NCBI GenBank assembly: GCA_016291665.1
Contig: JAEEYE010000003.1
Location: forward strand, 60,926 to 124,925
Origin: Oxalobacter sp.
Lineage (GTDB): Bacteria; Pseudomonadota; Gammaproteobacteria; Burkholderiales; Burkholderiaceae_D
Reading direction: 5' to 3'
Length of the DNA stretch: 64,000 nt
The position numbers and the translations under genes were made by a program. This document shows positions 49,199 through 58,064 of the stretch, in pieces (within the stretch, counting starts at the first letter, position 1; each line of letters starts with the position of its first letter). The notes beneath the pieces are model-generated. The model worked only from the letters and a program-made list of their open reading frames with translations, had not been told where the DNA came from and did no database searches.

Positions 49199-49744
49199 AT
49201 GAGGATCCTTGGCATTGATCCGGGTCTTAGGACAACCGGTTTTGGCGTCATCGAAAAAGAGGGGAACAAACTCTCTTACATTGCGTCTGGAACTGTAAAG
49301 ACACAATCTGAGACAGGATTACCCGAGCGTCTCAAAACCATTTTTGAAGGCGTTACAGAAATCATTGGAACCTACAAGCCTGACTGCGCCGCTATCGAAA
49401 AGGTCTTCGTCAACGTCAACCCACAGTCGACACTGATGCTGGGACAGGCTCGTGGGGCAGCCATCTGTGCTTTAGTTTCTTCAGGGCTTGACGTCTATGA
49501 ATTCACCGCTCTGCAGATCAAGCAGGCGGTTGTCGGCCATGGCAAGGCCGACAAAAAACAGGTGCAGGCCATGGTGCAGCGCCTTTTGACGTTGCCAGGC
49601 ATTCCAGGACCTGACGCATCGGATGCTTTGGGCGTTGCCATCTGCCATGCACATGGCACAGATACGATCCAAGCATTGGAACAGGCTGCCTCCCTGAAAT
49701 CAAGGAGTTCTTTCCGCATCCACCGAGGAAGGCTTCTCCGGTAA
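49199..49744 (+). CDS. ruvC: Crossover junction endodeoxyribonuclease RuvC
   Basis: Holliday junction resolvase, 181 residues. Catalytic acidic residues of the RNase H-like fold are in [17 protein letters not shown] (Asp7), AAIEKVFVN (the Glu) and [17 protein letters not shown] near the C-terminus (the Asp pair). AAGGAG precedes the ATG. First of ruvC-ruvA-ruvB, which resolve recombination intermediates together. The C-terminal tail is basic. Confidence 0.97.
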   Translation: MRILGIDPGLRTTGFGVIEKEGNKLSYIASGTVKTQSETGLPERLKTIFEGVTEIIGTYKPDCAAIEKVFVNVNPQSTLMLGQARGAAICALVSSGLDVYEFTALQIKQAVVGHGKADKKQVQAMVQRLLTLPGIPGPDASDALGVAICHAHGTDTIQALEQAASLKSRSSFRIHRGRLLR

Positions 49745-49770
49745 GAAACACCCATTTTTGCGAGGAAATC

Positions 49771-50352
49771 ATGATTGGCCGTATCAAAGGAACACTGCTG
49801 GAAAAGAATCCCCCCCAGGTCTTGGTAGACGGTCATGGCGTCGGCTATGAAATCGATGTTCCGATGAACACTTTCTACAACCTACCGGGCATTGGCGAAG
49901 AAGTTGCCCTCTTAACACACCTAGCTATCCGTGAAGACGCACACGTACTCTATGGTTTTGGAACAGCAGAAGAACGCGCGCTTTTCAGGCAGCTCATCAA
50001 AATTTCGGGTATCGGCGCACGTACAGCACTGGCACTGCTTTCCGGCATTTCTGCATCCGAAATGGCAGAAATTGTCCTCACACAGGACAGTGCCCGCTTA
50101 TGCCGCGTCCCAGGCATTGGCAAAAAAACTGCAGAGCGCCTGTTACTGGAACTCAAAGGCAAGGTCAATACCACTGCCGCCACCCCTTCCACCCAAAACA
50201 CAACAGTATCCAATACCTCTGACATCCAGAATGCCCTGCTGGCGCTCGGTTACTCTGAACGCGAAATGCTTCTCGCCATGAAACAGGTACCGAAGGACTG
50301 TAGCGTATCTGATGGCATTAAAATGGCACTGAAAGTCCTTTCCAAAAGCTGA
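49771..50352 (+). CDS. ruvA: Holliday junction branch migration protein RuvA
   Basis: Tetrameric protein that binds four-way junctions and loads RuvB. It has 193 residues: an N-terminal OB fold ([31 protein letters not shown]), two helix-hairpin-helix motifs ([17 protein letters not shown] and [19 protein letters not shown]), a flexible Thr/Ser-rich linker, and a C-terminal RuvB-binding domain ([22 protein letters not shown]). GAGGAAA precedes the ATG. Confidence 0.97.
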   Translation: MIGRIKGTLLEKNPPQVLVDGHGVGYEIDVPMNTFYNLPGIGEEVALLTHLAIREDAHVLYGFGTAEERALFRQLIKISGIGARTALALLSGISASEMAEIVLTQDSARLCRVPGIGKKTAERLLLELKGKVNTTAATPSTQNTTVSNTSDIQNALLALGYSEREMLLAMKQVPKDCSVSDGIKMALKVLSKS

Positions 50353-50374
50353 TTAACGCGCACACAGGTTTCCT

Positions 50375-51445
50375 ATGAGCATACAGACTGACACTTTCGC
50401 CCCATCGCGCATTATCGACGCAGCCCCAACCTCTTCCAGCGAAGAAGCCATCGAGCGAGCGCTACGCCCGAAGTTCCTAAGCGAATACGTCGGGCAGAAC
50501 AAAGTACGCGAACAACTGGAAATTTTTATTGCAGCTGCCAAAAAAAGACAGGAAGCTCTGGATCACACCCTGCTTTTTGGGCCTCCCGGCCTTGGCAAAA
50601 CGACCCTTGCCCACATCATTGCCCGGGAGATGGGAGTCAACCTCCGCCAGACTTCCGGCCCCGTGCTGGAACGTCCAGGTGACCTGGCAGCCATCCTCAC
50701 GAATCTGGAAGCCAATGATGTCCTTTTCATCGATGAAATCCACCGGATGTCGCCTGTGGTTGAGGAAATCCTCTACCCAGCCCTTGAAGACTATCAGATT
50801 GACATCTTGATTGGTGAAGGGCCAGCTGCACGCTCAGTCAAACTCGACCTGCAGCCCTTTACCCTGGTTGGTGCAACAACACGTGCCGGGATGTTGACCA
50901 ATCCGTTGCGCGACCGTTTCGGCGTGGTTTCCCGCCTTGAATTCTATGATACAGACGACCTGACAAAGATTGTCACACGCAGCGCCATGCTTTTAAAAGC
51001 ACCGATTGACCCAGAAGGCGCTCGTGAAATTGCCAGACGTGCTAGAGGAACCCCCCGTATTGCCAACCGACTGTTGCGCCGTGTACGCGACTATGCGGAA
51101 GTTCGTGGTTCCGGAGAAATCACACGTGAGATGGCTGATGCCGCTTTAAAAATGCTTGACGTTGACCCTGTCGGATTTGACCTCATGGACAGGAAGCTCC
51201 TTGAAGCCGTACTCTTCAAGTTCAGTGGGGGACCTGTGGGAGTTGCCAACCTAGCTGCGGCCATTGGCGAAGAAGTCGACACCATTGAAGATGTCCTGGA
51301 ACCTTACCTGATCCAGCAGGGATTCCTGCAACGGACTCCGCGGGGACGCATTGCGACAGCCGCAACATACCGGCATTTCGGTGTCACGGCGCCCCGTACG
51401 GCAAATACTTCATCATTAGACCTTTGGGATGAACAAAAAGCTTGA
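50375..51445 (+). CDS. ruvB: Holliday junction branch migration helicase RuvB
   Basis: Hexameric AAA+ motor that drives branch migration with RuvA. It has 356 residues. Walker [15 protein letters not shown], Walker [10 protein letters not shown], sensor-1 [11 protein letters not shown] and the arginine finger in LRDRFGVV are all in place; a C-terminal winged helix follows ([24 protein letters not shown]). It starts 22 nt after ruvA. The downstream Nudix gene overlaps its end by 17 nt. Confidence 0.98.
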   Translation: MSIQTDTFAPSRIIDAAPTSSSEEAIERALRPKFLSEYVGQNKVREQLEIFIAAAKKRQEALDHTLLFGPPGLGKTTLAHIIAREMGVNLRQTSGPVLERPGDLAAILTNLEANDVLFIDEIHRMSPVVEEILYPALEDYQIDILIGEGPAARSVKLDLQPFTLVGATTRAGMLTNPLRDRFGVVSRLEFYDTDDLTKIVTRSAMLLKAPIDPEGAREIARRARGTPRIANRLLRRVRDYAEVRGSGEITREMADAALKMLDVDPVGFDLMDRKLLEAVLFKFSGGPVGVANLAAAIGEEVDTIEDVLEPYLIQQGFLQRTPRGRIATAATYRHFGVTAPRTANTSSLDLWDEQKA

Positions 51446-51842
51446 CCACCCAATCTTTGTGGATGTTGCCGTTGGTATCTTGATCAACACAGATGGCAAG
51501 GTACTAATGGCCAGCCGTCCTGCCGGTAAAGCGTATGCAGGCTACTGGGAGTTCCCTGGTGGTAAGGTTGAACCGAACGAAACACCAGAATTAGCGCTAC
51601 GCCGAGAACTTTTGGAAGAGTTGGGCATCACCGTCCTCTCGGCTGAACCCTGGTGCTGCATGACACATATCTATCCCCATGCCAATGTCAGGCTACACTG
51701 CTTCATCATCGACCACTGGGAAGGTACACCCTCGCCAAAAGAAAACCAACAATTACAATGGCAAAGTCATGTCTCTGTTTCCCCACTACTACCCACAGCC
51801 ATTCCCCTTTGCCAATGGCTTGCAAATCGGAATGAGGTATAG
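51429..51842 (+). CDS. Nudix hydrolase, MutT-like (8-oxo-dGTP diphosphatase)
   Basis: A 137-residue Nudix protein. The complete Nudix box lies at about residues 44-66: [24 protein letters not shown], split here by class as G-x5-E-x7-R-E-L-x-E-E-L-G-I. The N-terminal [35 protein letters not shown] pattern is that of MutT, which cleans oxidised dGTP from the nucleotide pool. It overlaps ruvB by 17 nt, hence is translated from the same mRNA; linkage with recombination genes fits a DNA-maintenance role. Confidence 0.88.
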   Translation: MNKKLDHPIFVDVAVGILINTDGKVLMASRPAGKAYAGYWEFPGGKVEPNETPELALRRELLEELGITVLSAEPWCCMTHIYPHANVRLHCFIIDHWEGTPSPKENQQLQWQSHVSVSPLLPTAIPLCQWLANRNEV

Positions 51843-51906
51843 ACGAAACCGTGTGAGATAAGCCGGTAAATGATAGAATACGCCAAGTGACTTGGAGGAA
51901 TCCACC

Positions 51907-52233
51907 ATGATTATTGAGCTTGTAGACATCTTAATCCAACCTGGCAAACAGGAAGAATTTGATAAGGCTGTTGAATACGGCATCAATACGTTTATAGCCC
52001 CGACCCCAGGATTCCTAGGCTACCGCATTGGAAAATCCATTGAATCACCTGAACGCTATGTCATCCAGAATTACTGGGCAACACTGGAAAACCATACGGT
52101 CGACTTCCGTAGCTCCCAGGAATTCCTGAAATGGCGCGGTGTGGTTGGTTCCTTCTTTGTACGTCCACCATTAGTTGAACACTTCAAAATTTTGGACGAA
52201 AAGATACCTGAAGCACAGAAAGATGCTTCATAA
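51907..52233 (+). CDS. Antibiotic biosynthesis monooxygenase (ABM) domain protein
   Basis: A 108-residue single-domain protein of the dimeric alpha/beta-barrel class: IIELVDILIQPGKQEEFDKAVEYGINTFIAPTPGFLGYRIGKSIESP, then YVIQNYWATLENHTVDFRSSQEFLKWRGVVGSFF. Such proteins can be small monooxygenases or stress proteins; the real activity is not predictable. GGAGG lies eight bases before the ATG at 51907; an upstream TTG is rejected. It stands alone between the ruvB-Nudix run and tRNA-Leu, and a TAGAAT some 30 nt upstream may be its -10. Confidence 0.82.
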   Translation: MIIELVDILIQPGKQEEFDKAVEYGINTFIAPTPGFLGYRIGKSIESPERYVIQNYWATLENHTVDFRSSQEFLKWRGVVGSFFVRPPLVEHFKILDEKIPEAQKDAS

Positions 52234-52246
52234 CAGAACTCAGCTA

Positions 52247-52275
52247 TTGCTGAAAACAGATAAATAAGCGATAAT
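52247..52275 (+). promoter_or_regulatory. Promoter of tRNA-Leu
   Basis: TTGCTG (52247-52252), a 17-bp spacer and GATAAT (52270-52275), ten bases before the tRNA 5' end. Confidence 0.75.
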
Positions 52276-52285
52276 ATAACGATGT

Positions 52286-52372
52286 GCCGAAGTGGCGAAA
52301 CTGGTAGACGCAGCAGACTCAAAATCTGCCGGTAGAAATACTGTGCCGGTTCGATTCCGGCCTTCGGCACCA
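52286..52372 (+). tRNA. tRNA-Leu (anticodon CAA)
   Basis: An 87-nt class II tRNA with a long variable arm. Acceptor arms are GCCGAAG/CTTCGGC, the anticodon stem GCAGA/TCTGC encloses CTCAAAA (anticodon 52320-52322), the T-loop is TTCGATT and CCA is encoded. It reads UUG. It has its own promoter and terminator. Confidence 0.97.
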
Positions 52373-52397
52373 AATCCTCTCTTATTTCACCATAAAA

Positions 52398-52431
52398 AAA
52401 CAAACATTTAGTTTGTTTCGTTATTTTTGTG
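52398..52431 (+). terminator. Terminator of tRNA-Leu
   Basis: AAACAAAC (52398-52405) and GTTTGTTT (52411-52418) pair around a 5-nt loop, followed by CGTTATTTTTG. The stem is A/T-rich, so termination may be partial. Confidence 0.6.
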
Positions 52432-52563
52432 TCGTACCCAGTCTGTCCTAATTTACGACAAAATTCCAAAATTTTTACGCATTCTTGAGCCAGACTTGGA
52501 TAGCAGAAACCCTCAAGAAACGGGCACACGCCAGCGGCTCCAGCCGTCCAGCTGAACTAACCC

Positions 52564-52600
52564 CAAAAAGAAAAGGGACCACCATCTGGCAGTCCCTTTT
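52564..52600 (-). terminator. Terminator of glcB
   Basis: AAAAGGGAC and GTCCCTTTT (52571-52579 with 52592-52600) form the stem; CTTTTTGG follows on the minus strand. It lies 30 nt after the glcB stop. Confidence 0.85.
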
Positions 52601-52629
52601 GTTCTCAGAAACCTGTTAACTTCTGCTGA

Positions 52630-54828
52630 TTACTGACCACAGGAGCAACAACCACAGGAATAATATTCCTTGGCACGACGACGCCACATATGGAGCAATG
52701 GTTCAGTATAACCAGAAGGCTGCGACAATCCCTTGAATACAAGGTCACAAGCAGCACGGAAGCCAGGATTGTGTTCGTAATCATCGGACATACGGTAGTA
52801 ACCTGGTTCATTGACGTTCTGGTTGTCAACAACAACAGCCATACGCTTCAACGTTTCCATGACCTGAGGAACGGTCGCAATGCCATGGCGCAGCCAGTTT
52901 GCAATATGCTGGCTGGAAATACGTAACGTTGCACGGTCTTCCATCAAAGCCGTATCGGTAATGTCAGGTACCTTGGAACAACCCACACCGAGGTTAACCC
53001 AACGAACCACATAGCCCAGCAGAGACTGGCAGTTATTGTCGAGTTCCTGCTGGATTTCTTCTGGTGTCCAGCTTGGATTTGGTTCGACAGGAACAACCAA
53101 CAGATCGTCCAATACAGATGGGAATGGACGCTTAGCATCAATAGCTGCCTGGGTTTCTTCAATATTGACTTGATGGTAATGCAATGCATGGAGGACAGCG
53201 GCCGTTGGGGATGGCACCCAAGCCGTGTTCGCACCAGCTTTCAGATGACCAATCTTCTGTTCAATCATATCAGCCATCAGGTCTGGGGCAGCCCACATAC
53301 CTTTACCAATTTGGGCAACACCGCGCATACCGCATTCGAGACCGACATACACATTGTTGTCTTCATAAGCCTGGATCCACTTGGTCTTCTTCATATCGCC
53401 CTTGCGGATCATTGGGCCTGCTTCCATCGAAGTATGGATTTCATCACCAGTACGGTCTAAGAAGCCCGTGTTAATGAATGCCAGACGGTGTGCCGTTGCT
53501 TCGACACAAGCTTTCAGGTTGCAAGACGTACGGCGTTCTTCATCCATGATGCCGATCTTGATGGTGTACTGAGGCAGACCCAACATCGCTTCGACACGGT
53601 TGAAAATTTCATTCGTAAACGCACATTCTTTTGGACCATGCTGTTTTGGTTTCACAACATAGATGGAGCCTTCAGAAGAACTGATTTTCGTGCTCAAGTC
53701 ACGCATCATAATCAGGGAGGTAATGACACCATCCATGATGCCTTCGAAGACTTCGTTATTGTTTTCATCCAGGATGGATGGATTGGTCATCAGATGGCCG
53801 ACGTTACGGACAAAGACCAAGCTCCGCCCTTTCAGGGAGAATTTTTCGCCCGTCTTGACACAGGTGTAGTCACGATCCTTGTTCAAGCGACGGACAAAAG
53901 TGGTACCGTTCTTGGTAACACTTTCTTCCAGGGTTCCCTTCATGACACCCAAGAGGTTGTGGTAAACCAAAACCTTGTCATCAGCATCAACTGCCGTCAC
54001 TGCATCTTCACAGTCGAGGATGGTCGTCGTAGCAGATTCAACAATAATGTCACGGACACCAGCAGGATCAGTTGCACAGACAGGGCTCGTTTTGTCAAAG
54101 AGCATGTCAAAGTGCATATAGTGCTGCTTAAAGAGCAGGGAAGTTGGGGCATCAGCAGAACCATTGATACCAACCAAGGAAGAAGGATCCTTCAACGCTG
54201 CTTCTGAACCATCTTTAAGGATAACTGCCAGTGCACCATCCTTCACATAGTAGCGTGTGACATCCACATGGGAACCAGACGTCAGTGGGATGAAGCTATC
54301 GAGCAGTTTACGGGCATAATCGATGACTTTCTGTCCACGGACTGGGTTGAATGAACCACTACGGGTTGCACCACCTTCTTCACTGATGGCGTCCGTACCA
54401 TACAGAGCGTCATACAGGCTGACCCAACGTGCATTAACAGCATTTAAGGAATAACGGGCGTTGGTCAGAGGAACAACCAACTGAGGGCCACCCTGGGTGG
54501 AAACTTCATGGTCAATGTTTTTCGGATCGATTTTCACATCGCCTGGTACTGGTACCAGATAACCAATCTTCTTGAGGAAAGCCTTATAGGCTTCCATGTC
54601 AGCCACAGGGCCTGGATTCAGACGATGCCAATTGTCCAATTCTTCCTGCAGACGTGCACGTTCTGCCAGGAGATCGGCGTTGATTGGAGTCAGGTCATGT
54701 ACGATAGCGTCAAAGCCACGCCAAAAATCATCGCTCTTGATCCCTGTACCTGGCAGTGCCTCTTCTTCAATAAAACGATACAGGGGTTCTGCTACCTGCA
54801 AGCGGTAGCACTGTTTACGTTCAGTCAT
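52630..54828 (-). CDS. glcB: Malate synthase G
   Basis: Condenses glyoxylate with acetyl-CoA to malate; in an oxalate or glycolate user it would assimilate glyoxylate. It has 732 residues from the ATG at 54828, close to E. coli GlcB (723). Family landmarks: [15 protein letters not shown], the catalytic Arg region [63 protein letters not shown] and [18 protein letters not shown]. Upstream codons to 54939 are not family-like. An odd feature is the last eight residues, CGCCSCGQ, a Cys-rich tail absent from the E. coli enzyme as I recall it. It is a single-gene unit with a terminator and a 500-nt gene-free region upstream. Confidence 0.96.
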   Translation of the reverse strand: MTERKQCYRLQVAEPLYRFIEEEALPGTGIKSDDFWRGFDAIVHDLTPINADLLAERARLQEELDNWHRLNPGPVADMEAYKAFLKKIGYLVPVPGDVKIDPKNIDHEVSTQGGPQLVVPLTNARYSLNAVNARWVSLYDALYGTDAISEEGGATRSGSFNPVRGQKVIDYARKLLDSFIPLTSGSHVDVTRYYVKDGALAVILKDGSEAALKDPSSLVGINGSADAPTSLLFKQHYMHFDMLFDKTSPVCATDPAGVRDIIVESATTTILDCEDAVTAVDADDKVLVYHNLLGVMKGTLEESVTKNGTTFVRRLNKDRDYTCVKTGEKFSLKGRSLVFVRNVGHLMTNPSILDENNNEVFEGIMDGVITSLIMMRDLSTKISSSEGSIYVVKPKQHGPKECAFTNEIFNRVEAMLGLPQYTIKIGIMDEERRTSCNLKACVEATAHRLAFINTGFLDRTGDEIHTSMEAGPMIRKGDMKKTKWIQAYEDNNVYVGLECGMRGVAQIGKGMWAAPDLMADMIEQKIGHLKAGANTAWVPSPTAAVLHALHYHQVNIEETQAAIDAKRPFPSVLDDLLVVPVEPNPSWTPEEIQQELDNNCQSLLGYVVRWVNLGVGCSKVPDITDTALMEDRATLRISSQHIANWLRHGIATVPQVMETLKRMAVVVDNQNVNEPGYYRMSDDYEHNPGFRAACDLVFKGLSQPSGYTEPLLHMWRRRAKEYYSCGCCSCGQ

Positions 54829-55330
54829 TTTCTCTTTTTCTACAATTTTACGTTTGACAACTTTTGACAGCCGTGTCCCGTTCCGCTGCTTCTCGAAACT
54901 GACGCGGAAGAATGTGTTCAAACATCCTGTGATGCGCAAAGAAAAGCCGGCATGGCGGTCTTACCGTGCCAGAAAGGGCAAAAAACATCTTGCGTTGTCG
55001 ATACAGATTGCAATATGCCCCCAAAGCTACATTTTGGTGCGAACATAGCTCATAGCGCAAAGAGAAGGGTTACTTCTTTTACAACAAATAAGATGATAAC
55101 AATAAAAGCCCCGGTTATCATCGTTTTTTTTTGCCAGAACTACCTGTTTTAAGATGAAAACCGCGTAAAAACGGGATTTTTTCTCAAAAACCACACAATC
55201 AGCAAAACGAAGGGAGAAAGCAAAGATCTGGAAAACCTAGCAAGTGCTTTGAAAGGAAGAAGGAAACTCAGTACAGAAGGAGCAACCAGACGTTGCCCCA
55301 AGCCAAGCGATGGGAACCAACAGGAAAAAT
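54829..55330. other. Gene-free 500-nt region upstream of glcB
   Basis: Short open frames occur on both strands, but none has a good ribosome binding site or recognisable protein. On the minus strand this would be a long glcB leader. It holds the strong hairpin at 55092-55132, and two TTGACA hexamers on the plus strand (near 54855 and 54866) without a matching -10. I see no known riboswitch core, including the glycine type. Confidence 0.5.
55092..55132 (+). terminator. Strong plus-strand intrinsic terminator without an assigned transcript
   Basis: GATGATAAC (55092-55100) and GTTATCATC (55114-55122) form a 9-bp stem with a 13-nt loop, followed by G and nine T. The minus-strand side has a weaker T-rich tail (TTATTTGTTG), so it may also end the small membrane protein transcript. 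No gene reads toward it on the plus strand within 2.8 kb. Confidence 0.75.
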
Positions 55331-55534
55331 TCAGTCCTTCATTTTTCCGAAGTACTTAAGCGCTTTCAATGCCCCCCACCCGACGATGGCAGTAACAAAC
55401 AAACCATCAAGGAGCCACTGATGAACTCCTTCGAATGTGAAGTTATACTGGTAGAGACGGAAAGACATGACACCAAAGCCAATCAGCACGGAGCCAAAGA
55501 AAACTTCCCATTTTGAAAAACGTCTATTCCTCAT
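55331..55534 (-). CDS. Small hypothetical membrane protein
   Basis: A 67-residue protein with two hydrophobic segments (about 11-25, VFFGSVLIGFGVMSF, and 41-57, LLDGLFVTAIVGWGALKAL) and basic ends (MRNRRFSK; KYFGKMKD). This suggests a small two-pass inner-membrane protein. I recognise no family. The ATG has AGGCGAAT upstream, and a good promoter with a perfect palindrome lies 56-85 nt before it, which supports a real gene. It could be read from relA as well, since it follows on the same strand. Function unknown. Confidence 0.6.
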   Translation of the reverse strand: MRNRRFSKWEVFFGSVLIGFGVMSFRLYQYNFTFEGVHQWLLDGLFVTAIVGWGALKALKYFGKMKD

Positions 55535-55561
55535 TTATTCGCCTGCAAAACAAAACCAATG

Positions 55562-55587
55562 GCAACCTTCCAAATTTGGAAGGTTGC
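55562..55587. repeat. Perfect 26-bp palindrome between relA and the small membrane protein gene
   Basis: Arms GCAACCTTCC and GGAAGGTTGC flank AAATTT, so the whole 26 bp is self-complementary. On the minus strand it is followed by T-rich sequence (GGTTTTGTTTTG), so it could end relA transcription. It also overlaps the expected start point of the promoter at 55590-55618, an operator-like position. Confidence 0.8.
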
Positions 55588-55589
55588 TA

Positions 55590-55618
55590 ACTATACCATG
55601 AGAAAGCACGTTTCCCAA
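55590..55618 (-). promoter_or_regulatory. Candidate promoter for the small membrane protein gene
   Basis: On the minus strand, TTGGGA (55618-55613), a 17-bp spacer and TATAGT (55595-55590). It lies in the gap just after relA. Transcription would start inside the palindrome at 55562-55587. Confidence 0.55.
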
Positions 55619-55639
55619 AAAAAGGGCAAACGCTTCGGC

Positions 55640-57871
55640 TCAACAACGGTTGACGACCGAGACACCCTTGACTTCACGGATCAGATTCATCGCATGCTTG
55701 AGACTCTCCATACTGGAGACCTCCACGGTAAACGTCATCTTAGCGACACCCTTGCTACTTTGTGTGCGCACACCTGTCACATTAAGTTTCTCACGCGTAT
55801 AGATATCAGAAATATCCCTCAAAAGCCCCTGCCGATCAGCCGCCTGGACATAAATATCAACAGGATAGACAGTATCCGCACCTTGGTTGCCCCAGTTCGT
55901 CTCAATGATACGTTCAGGCGCATGACGCGCCATATCCAGGAAATTCTTACAGTCTAGCCGGTGGATGGAAACACCCTTACCACGCGTAACAAATCCCACA
56001 ATCTCATCAGGAGGAACCGGCCGACAGCAACGTGCGAGCTGGGAAAGTACACCTTCGGTACCCACTACCAAAACACCCGCCTTACCATCGGAGCGGCTCT
56101 TTCGGACAATGTCTTCTTCTTTGCCCTGGTCTCCCTGTTTCGATTCAGCTTGGCCACCAAGTGCCTGTTCGATGGCTTTTGGCGTCACTTTTTCCTTACC
56201 GATGGCAAAGAAGAATTCTTCCAATTTTTGGTACTGGAGTTTCCGAGCCAATTCTTCCAGGTTAACCGCTGTCTTGCCTTCACGCTGCAGCAGCTTTTCC
56301 AGTATCGCACGCCCGTTGTTGACGGTTTCTTCATACTCCTTGCCATTGAACCAGGCTCGGATTTTTGTATGAGTCCTAGGATTGACCGCAAACTCGGGAC
56401 TTAGCCAGTCCCTTGAAGGGCCAATATTGCCTGCCGCACCTTTCGCTGTGATGATTTCAACCGTCTGACCACTTTGAAGCGGTGTATTTAAAGGAACCAT
56501 CACCCCATCAACGCGCGCTCCACGACAACGGTGCCCGACATCCGTATGGATCTGGTAGGCAAAGTCAATCGGTGTCGCACCACGTGGCAGGTCAATCACG
56601 CGTGCCTGCGGGGTCAGGACATAGATACGGTCATCCAATGTGGCTGACTTGATCTTTTCCGTCCATTCTTTGTGACTACCTTCTTCAGCAACTGCATCAC
56701 CCACTTCTGTCTTCCACGACAAAAGCTGCCGCAAGAACGAAATCTTTTCGTCATAGCGTTGTGCGACAAATGACGAGCCCCCCGTCTCTTTGTAACGCCA
56801 GTGTGCAGCAACCCCGAATTCTGCCAGGCGGTGCATTTCTTCCGTACGGATCTGCACTTCAAACGGCTGGCCATTTTCCGCAACAACGACCGTATGCAGG
56901 GACTGGTAACCGTTTGGCTTCGGCCTAGAGATGTAGTCATCAAACTCTTTCAGTATCGGCGTCCACAACCGATGAATGATATCAAGCACCGTAAAACAGG
57001 TCTTCACATCCGCCACGATGACACGGAATGCGCGCAAATCATACAAGTTGGAAAAATCCAAGGACTTCCCACGCATCTTGTTGTAAATACTGTAGATGTG
57101 TTTTGGACGACCTGCCACCTGTGCCTTGATGCCCGCTTCATCCAGCTCCTTCTGCAACCTAACCATGATGCGCTGGATGAACGCTTCACGGTCTGTCCGC
57201 TTTTCTTCCAAGCTTTTAGCGATGTTACGGTACGCCTCTGGGTTCGTGAAACGGAAAGCCAGGTCTTCGAGCTCCCACTTGACCTGCCAGATTCCCAGAC
57301 GATTTGCCAACGGAGCATAGATTTCGAGTGTTTCACGGGCGGACTGCTGGCTTGCCTCACTTTCCGCCTTGATTTTCGCAAAGTAACGCAACGTCGCCAT
57401 TTGGACTGCCAAACGGATCATGACCACCCGCATATCTGCCGCCATCGCTAAAAGCATCTTGCGGAGTGTCTCCGTCTGTGCCTTACGAATCTGCGCGGCA
57501 TTTTTCCCCTTAGCCATTTCTTCCAGGCCGCTGGTTAAGTCCTTAAGCTTCAGAAGCTTCCTTAGACTGTCAACCAGCCTGTAAACATCTGTCCCGAACT
57601 TAGGCTCAATCTGATCCATTGCTTCCGGTTTGAACTCAGCCACCAATGTCACCATACCGGCTATACGGGTCTGGGCATCCGTATTCAATTCTGCCAGGAT
57701 TAGCCCCACATTCGTTGCAAACTCAACGCCATTCTGCCCACACGTCACAACCACGTCAGGGCAAGTAGCAGTCACAAAATCCAGTGCATCCAACACAGGT
57801 TTGCCATCTGTTTCAGACAGCCCTGCCGTCAAACTTTCGAGAGATTTATTGATTAATACCGAAGAAACCAT
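55640..57871 (-). CDS. relA: GTP pyrophosphokinase RelA
   Basis: Ribosome-associated ppGpp synthetase of the stringent response, 743 residues (E. coli 744). The N-terminal HD domain is degenerate: the segment after DVVVTCGQNGVEFATNV lacks the HDxxED motif, so it cannot hydrolyse ppGpp. The synthetase domain has AFRVIVAD and the monofunctional acidic motif EFDDY, then GYQSLHTVV and FEVQIRTEEMH. TGS (IYVLTPQARVIDLPRGATPIDFAYQIH), a CC-containing zinc-finger region and a C-terminal ACT/RRM domain follow. The ATG at 57871 has GGAGG five bases upstream; the frame opens 13 codons earlier at TTG. spoT is at 36541. Confidence 0.96.
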   Translation of the reverse strand: MVSSVLINKSLESLTAGLSETDGKPVLDALDFVTATCPDVVVTCGQNGVEFATNVGLILAELNTDAQTRIAGMVTLVAEFKPEAMDQIEPKFGTDVYRLVDSLRKLLKLKDLTSGLEEMAKGKNAAQIRKAQTETLRKMLLAMAADMRVVMIRLAVQMATLRYFAKIKAESEASQQSARETLEIYAPLANRLGIWQVKWELEDLAFRFTNPEAYRNIAKSLEEKRTDREAFIQRIMVRLQKELDEAGIKAQVAGRPKHIYSIYNKMRGKSLDFSNLYDLRAFRVIVADVKTCFTVLDIIHRLWTPILKEFDDYISRPKPNGYQSLHTVVVAENGQPFEVQIRTEEMHRLAEFGVAAHWRYKETGGSSFVAQRYDEKISFLRQLLSWKTEVGDAVAEEGSHKEWTEKIKSATLDDRIYVLTPQARVIDLPRGATPIDFAYQIHTDVGHRCRGARVDGVMVPLNTPLQSGQTVEIITAKGAAGNIGPSRDWLSPEFAVNPRTHTKIRAWFNGKEYEETVNNGRAILEKLLQREGKTAVNLEELARKLQYQKLEEFFFAIGKEKVTPKAIEQALGGQAESKQGDQGKEEDIVRKSRSDGKAGVLVVGTEGVLSQLARCCRPVPPDEIVGFVTRGKGVSIHRLDCKNFLDMARHAPERIIETNWGNQGADTVYPVDIYVQAADRQGLLRDISDIYTREKLNVTGVRTQSSKGVAKMTFTVEVSSMESLKHAMNLIREVKGVSVVNRC

Positions 57872-58064
57872 ACTTCCCTCCATACCAGGCATCTGCTTAC
57901 GCAGGGTCAAAGGAAAACATTACAACGCAGCTTGGCTCACCTCACCAGTAGGGTGACTTTATTTGACATTATCCGTTTTCAGGAACAAGGGAAACTGCAA
58001 CCCCATTACGCCAAACTCGTCTCTACCGACGATTATACAGTTCCTTCACCTTCGAAAGCAGGCA

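Noticed and set aside
52071..52529. Minus-strand frame of 152 codons across tRNA-Leu and the ABM gene
   Set aside because: It runs antisense through the tRNA and the ABM-domain gene; the GIEPA-like segment is a typical tRNA-antisense artefact. Only the non-coding part near 52430-52530 is kept as a weak integration-scar idea.
54848..55152. Three short frames (64-70 codons) on both strands upstream of glcB
   Set aside because: They overlap one another, lack good ribosome binding sites and have no protein-like composition.
54829..55330. Glycine or other metabolite riboswitch in the glcB leader
   Set aside because: A glyoxylate gene with a long leader made this worth looking for, but no conserved aptamer core was recognised on the minus strand.
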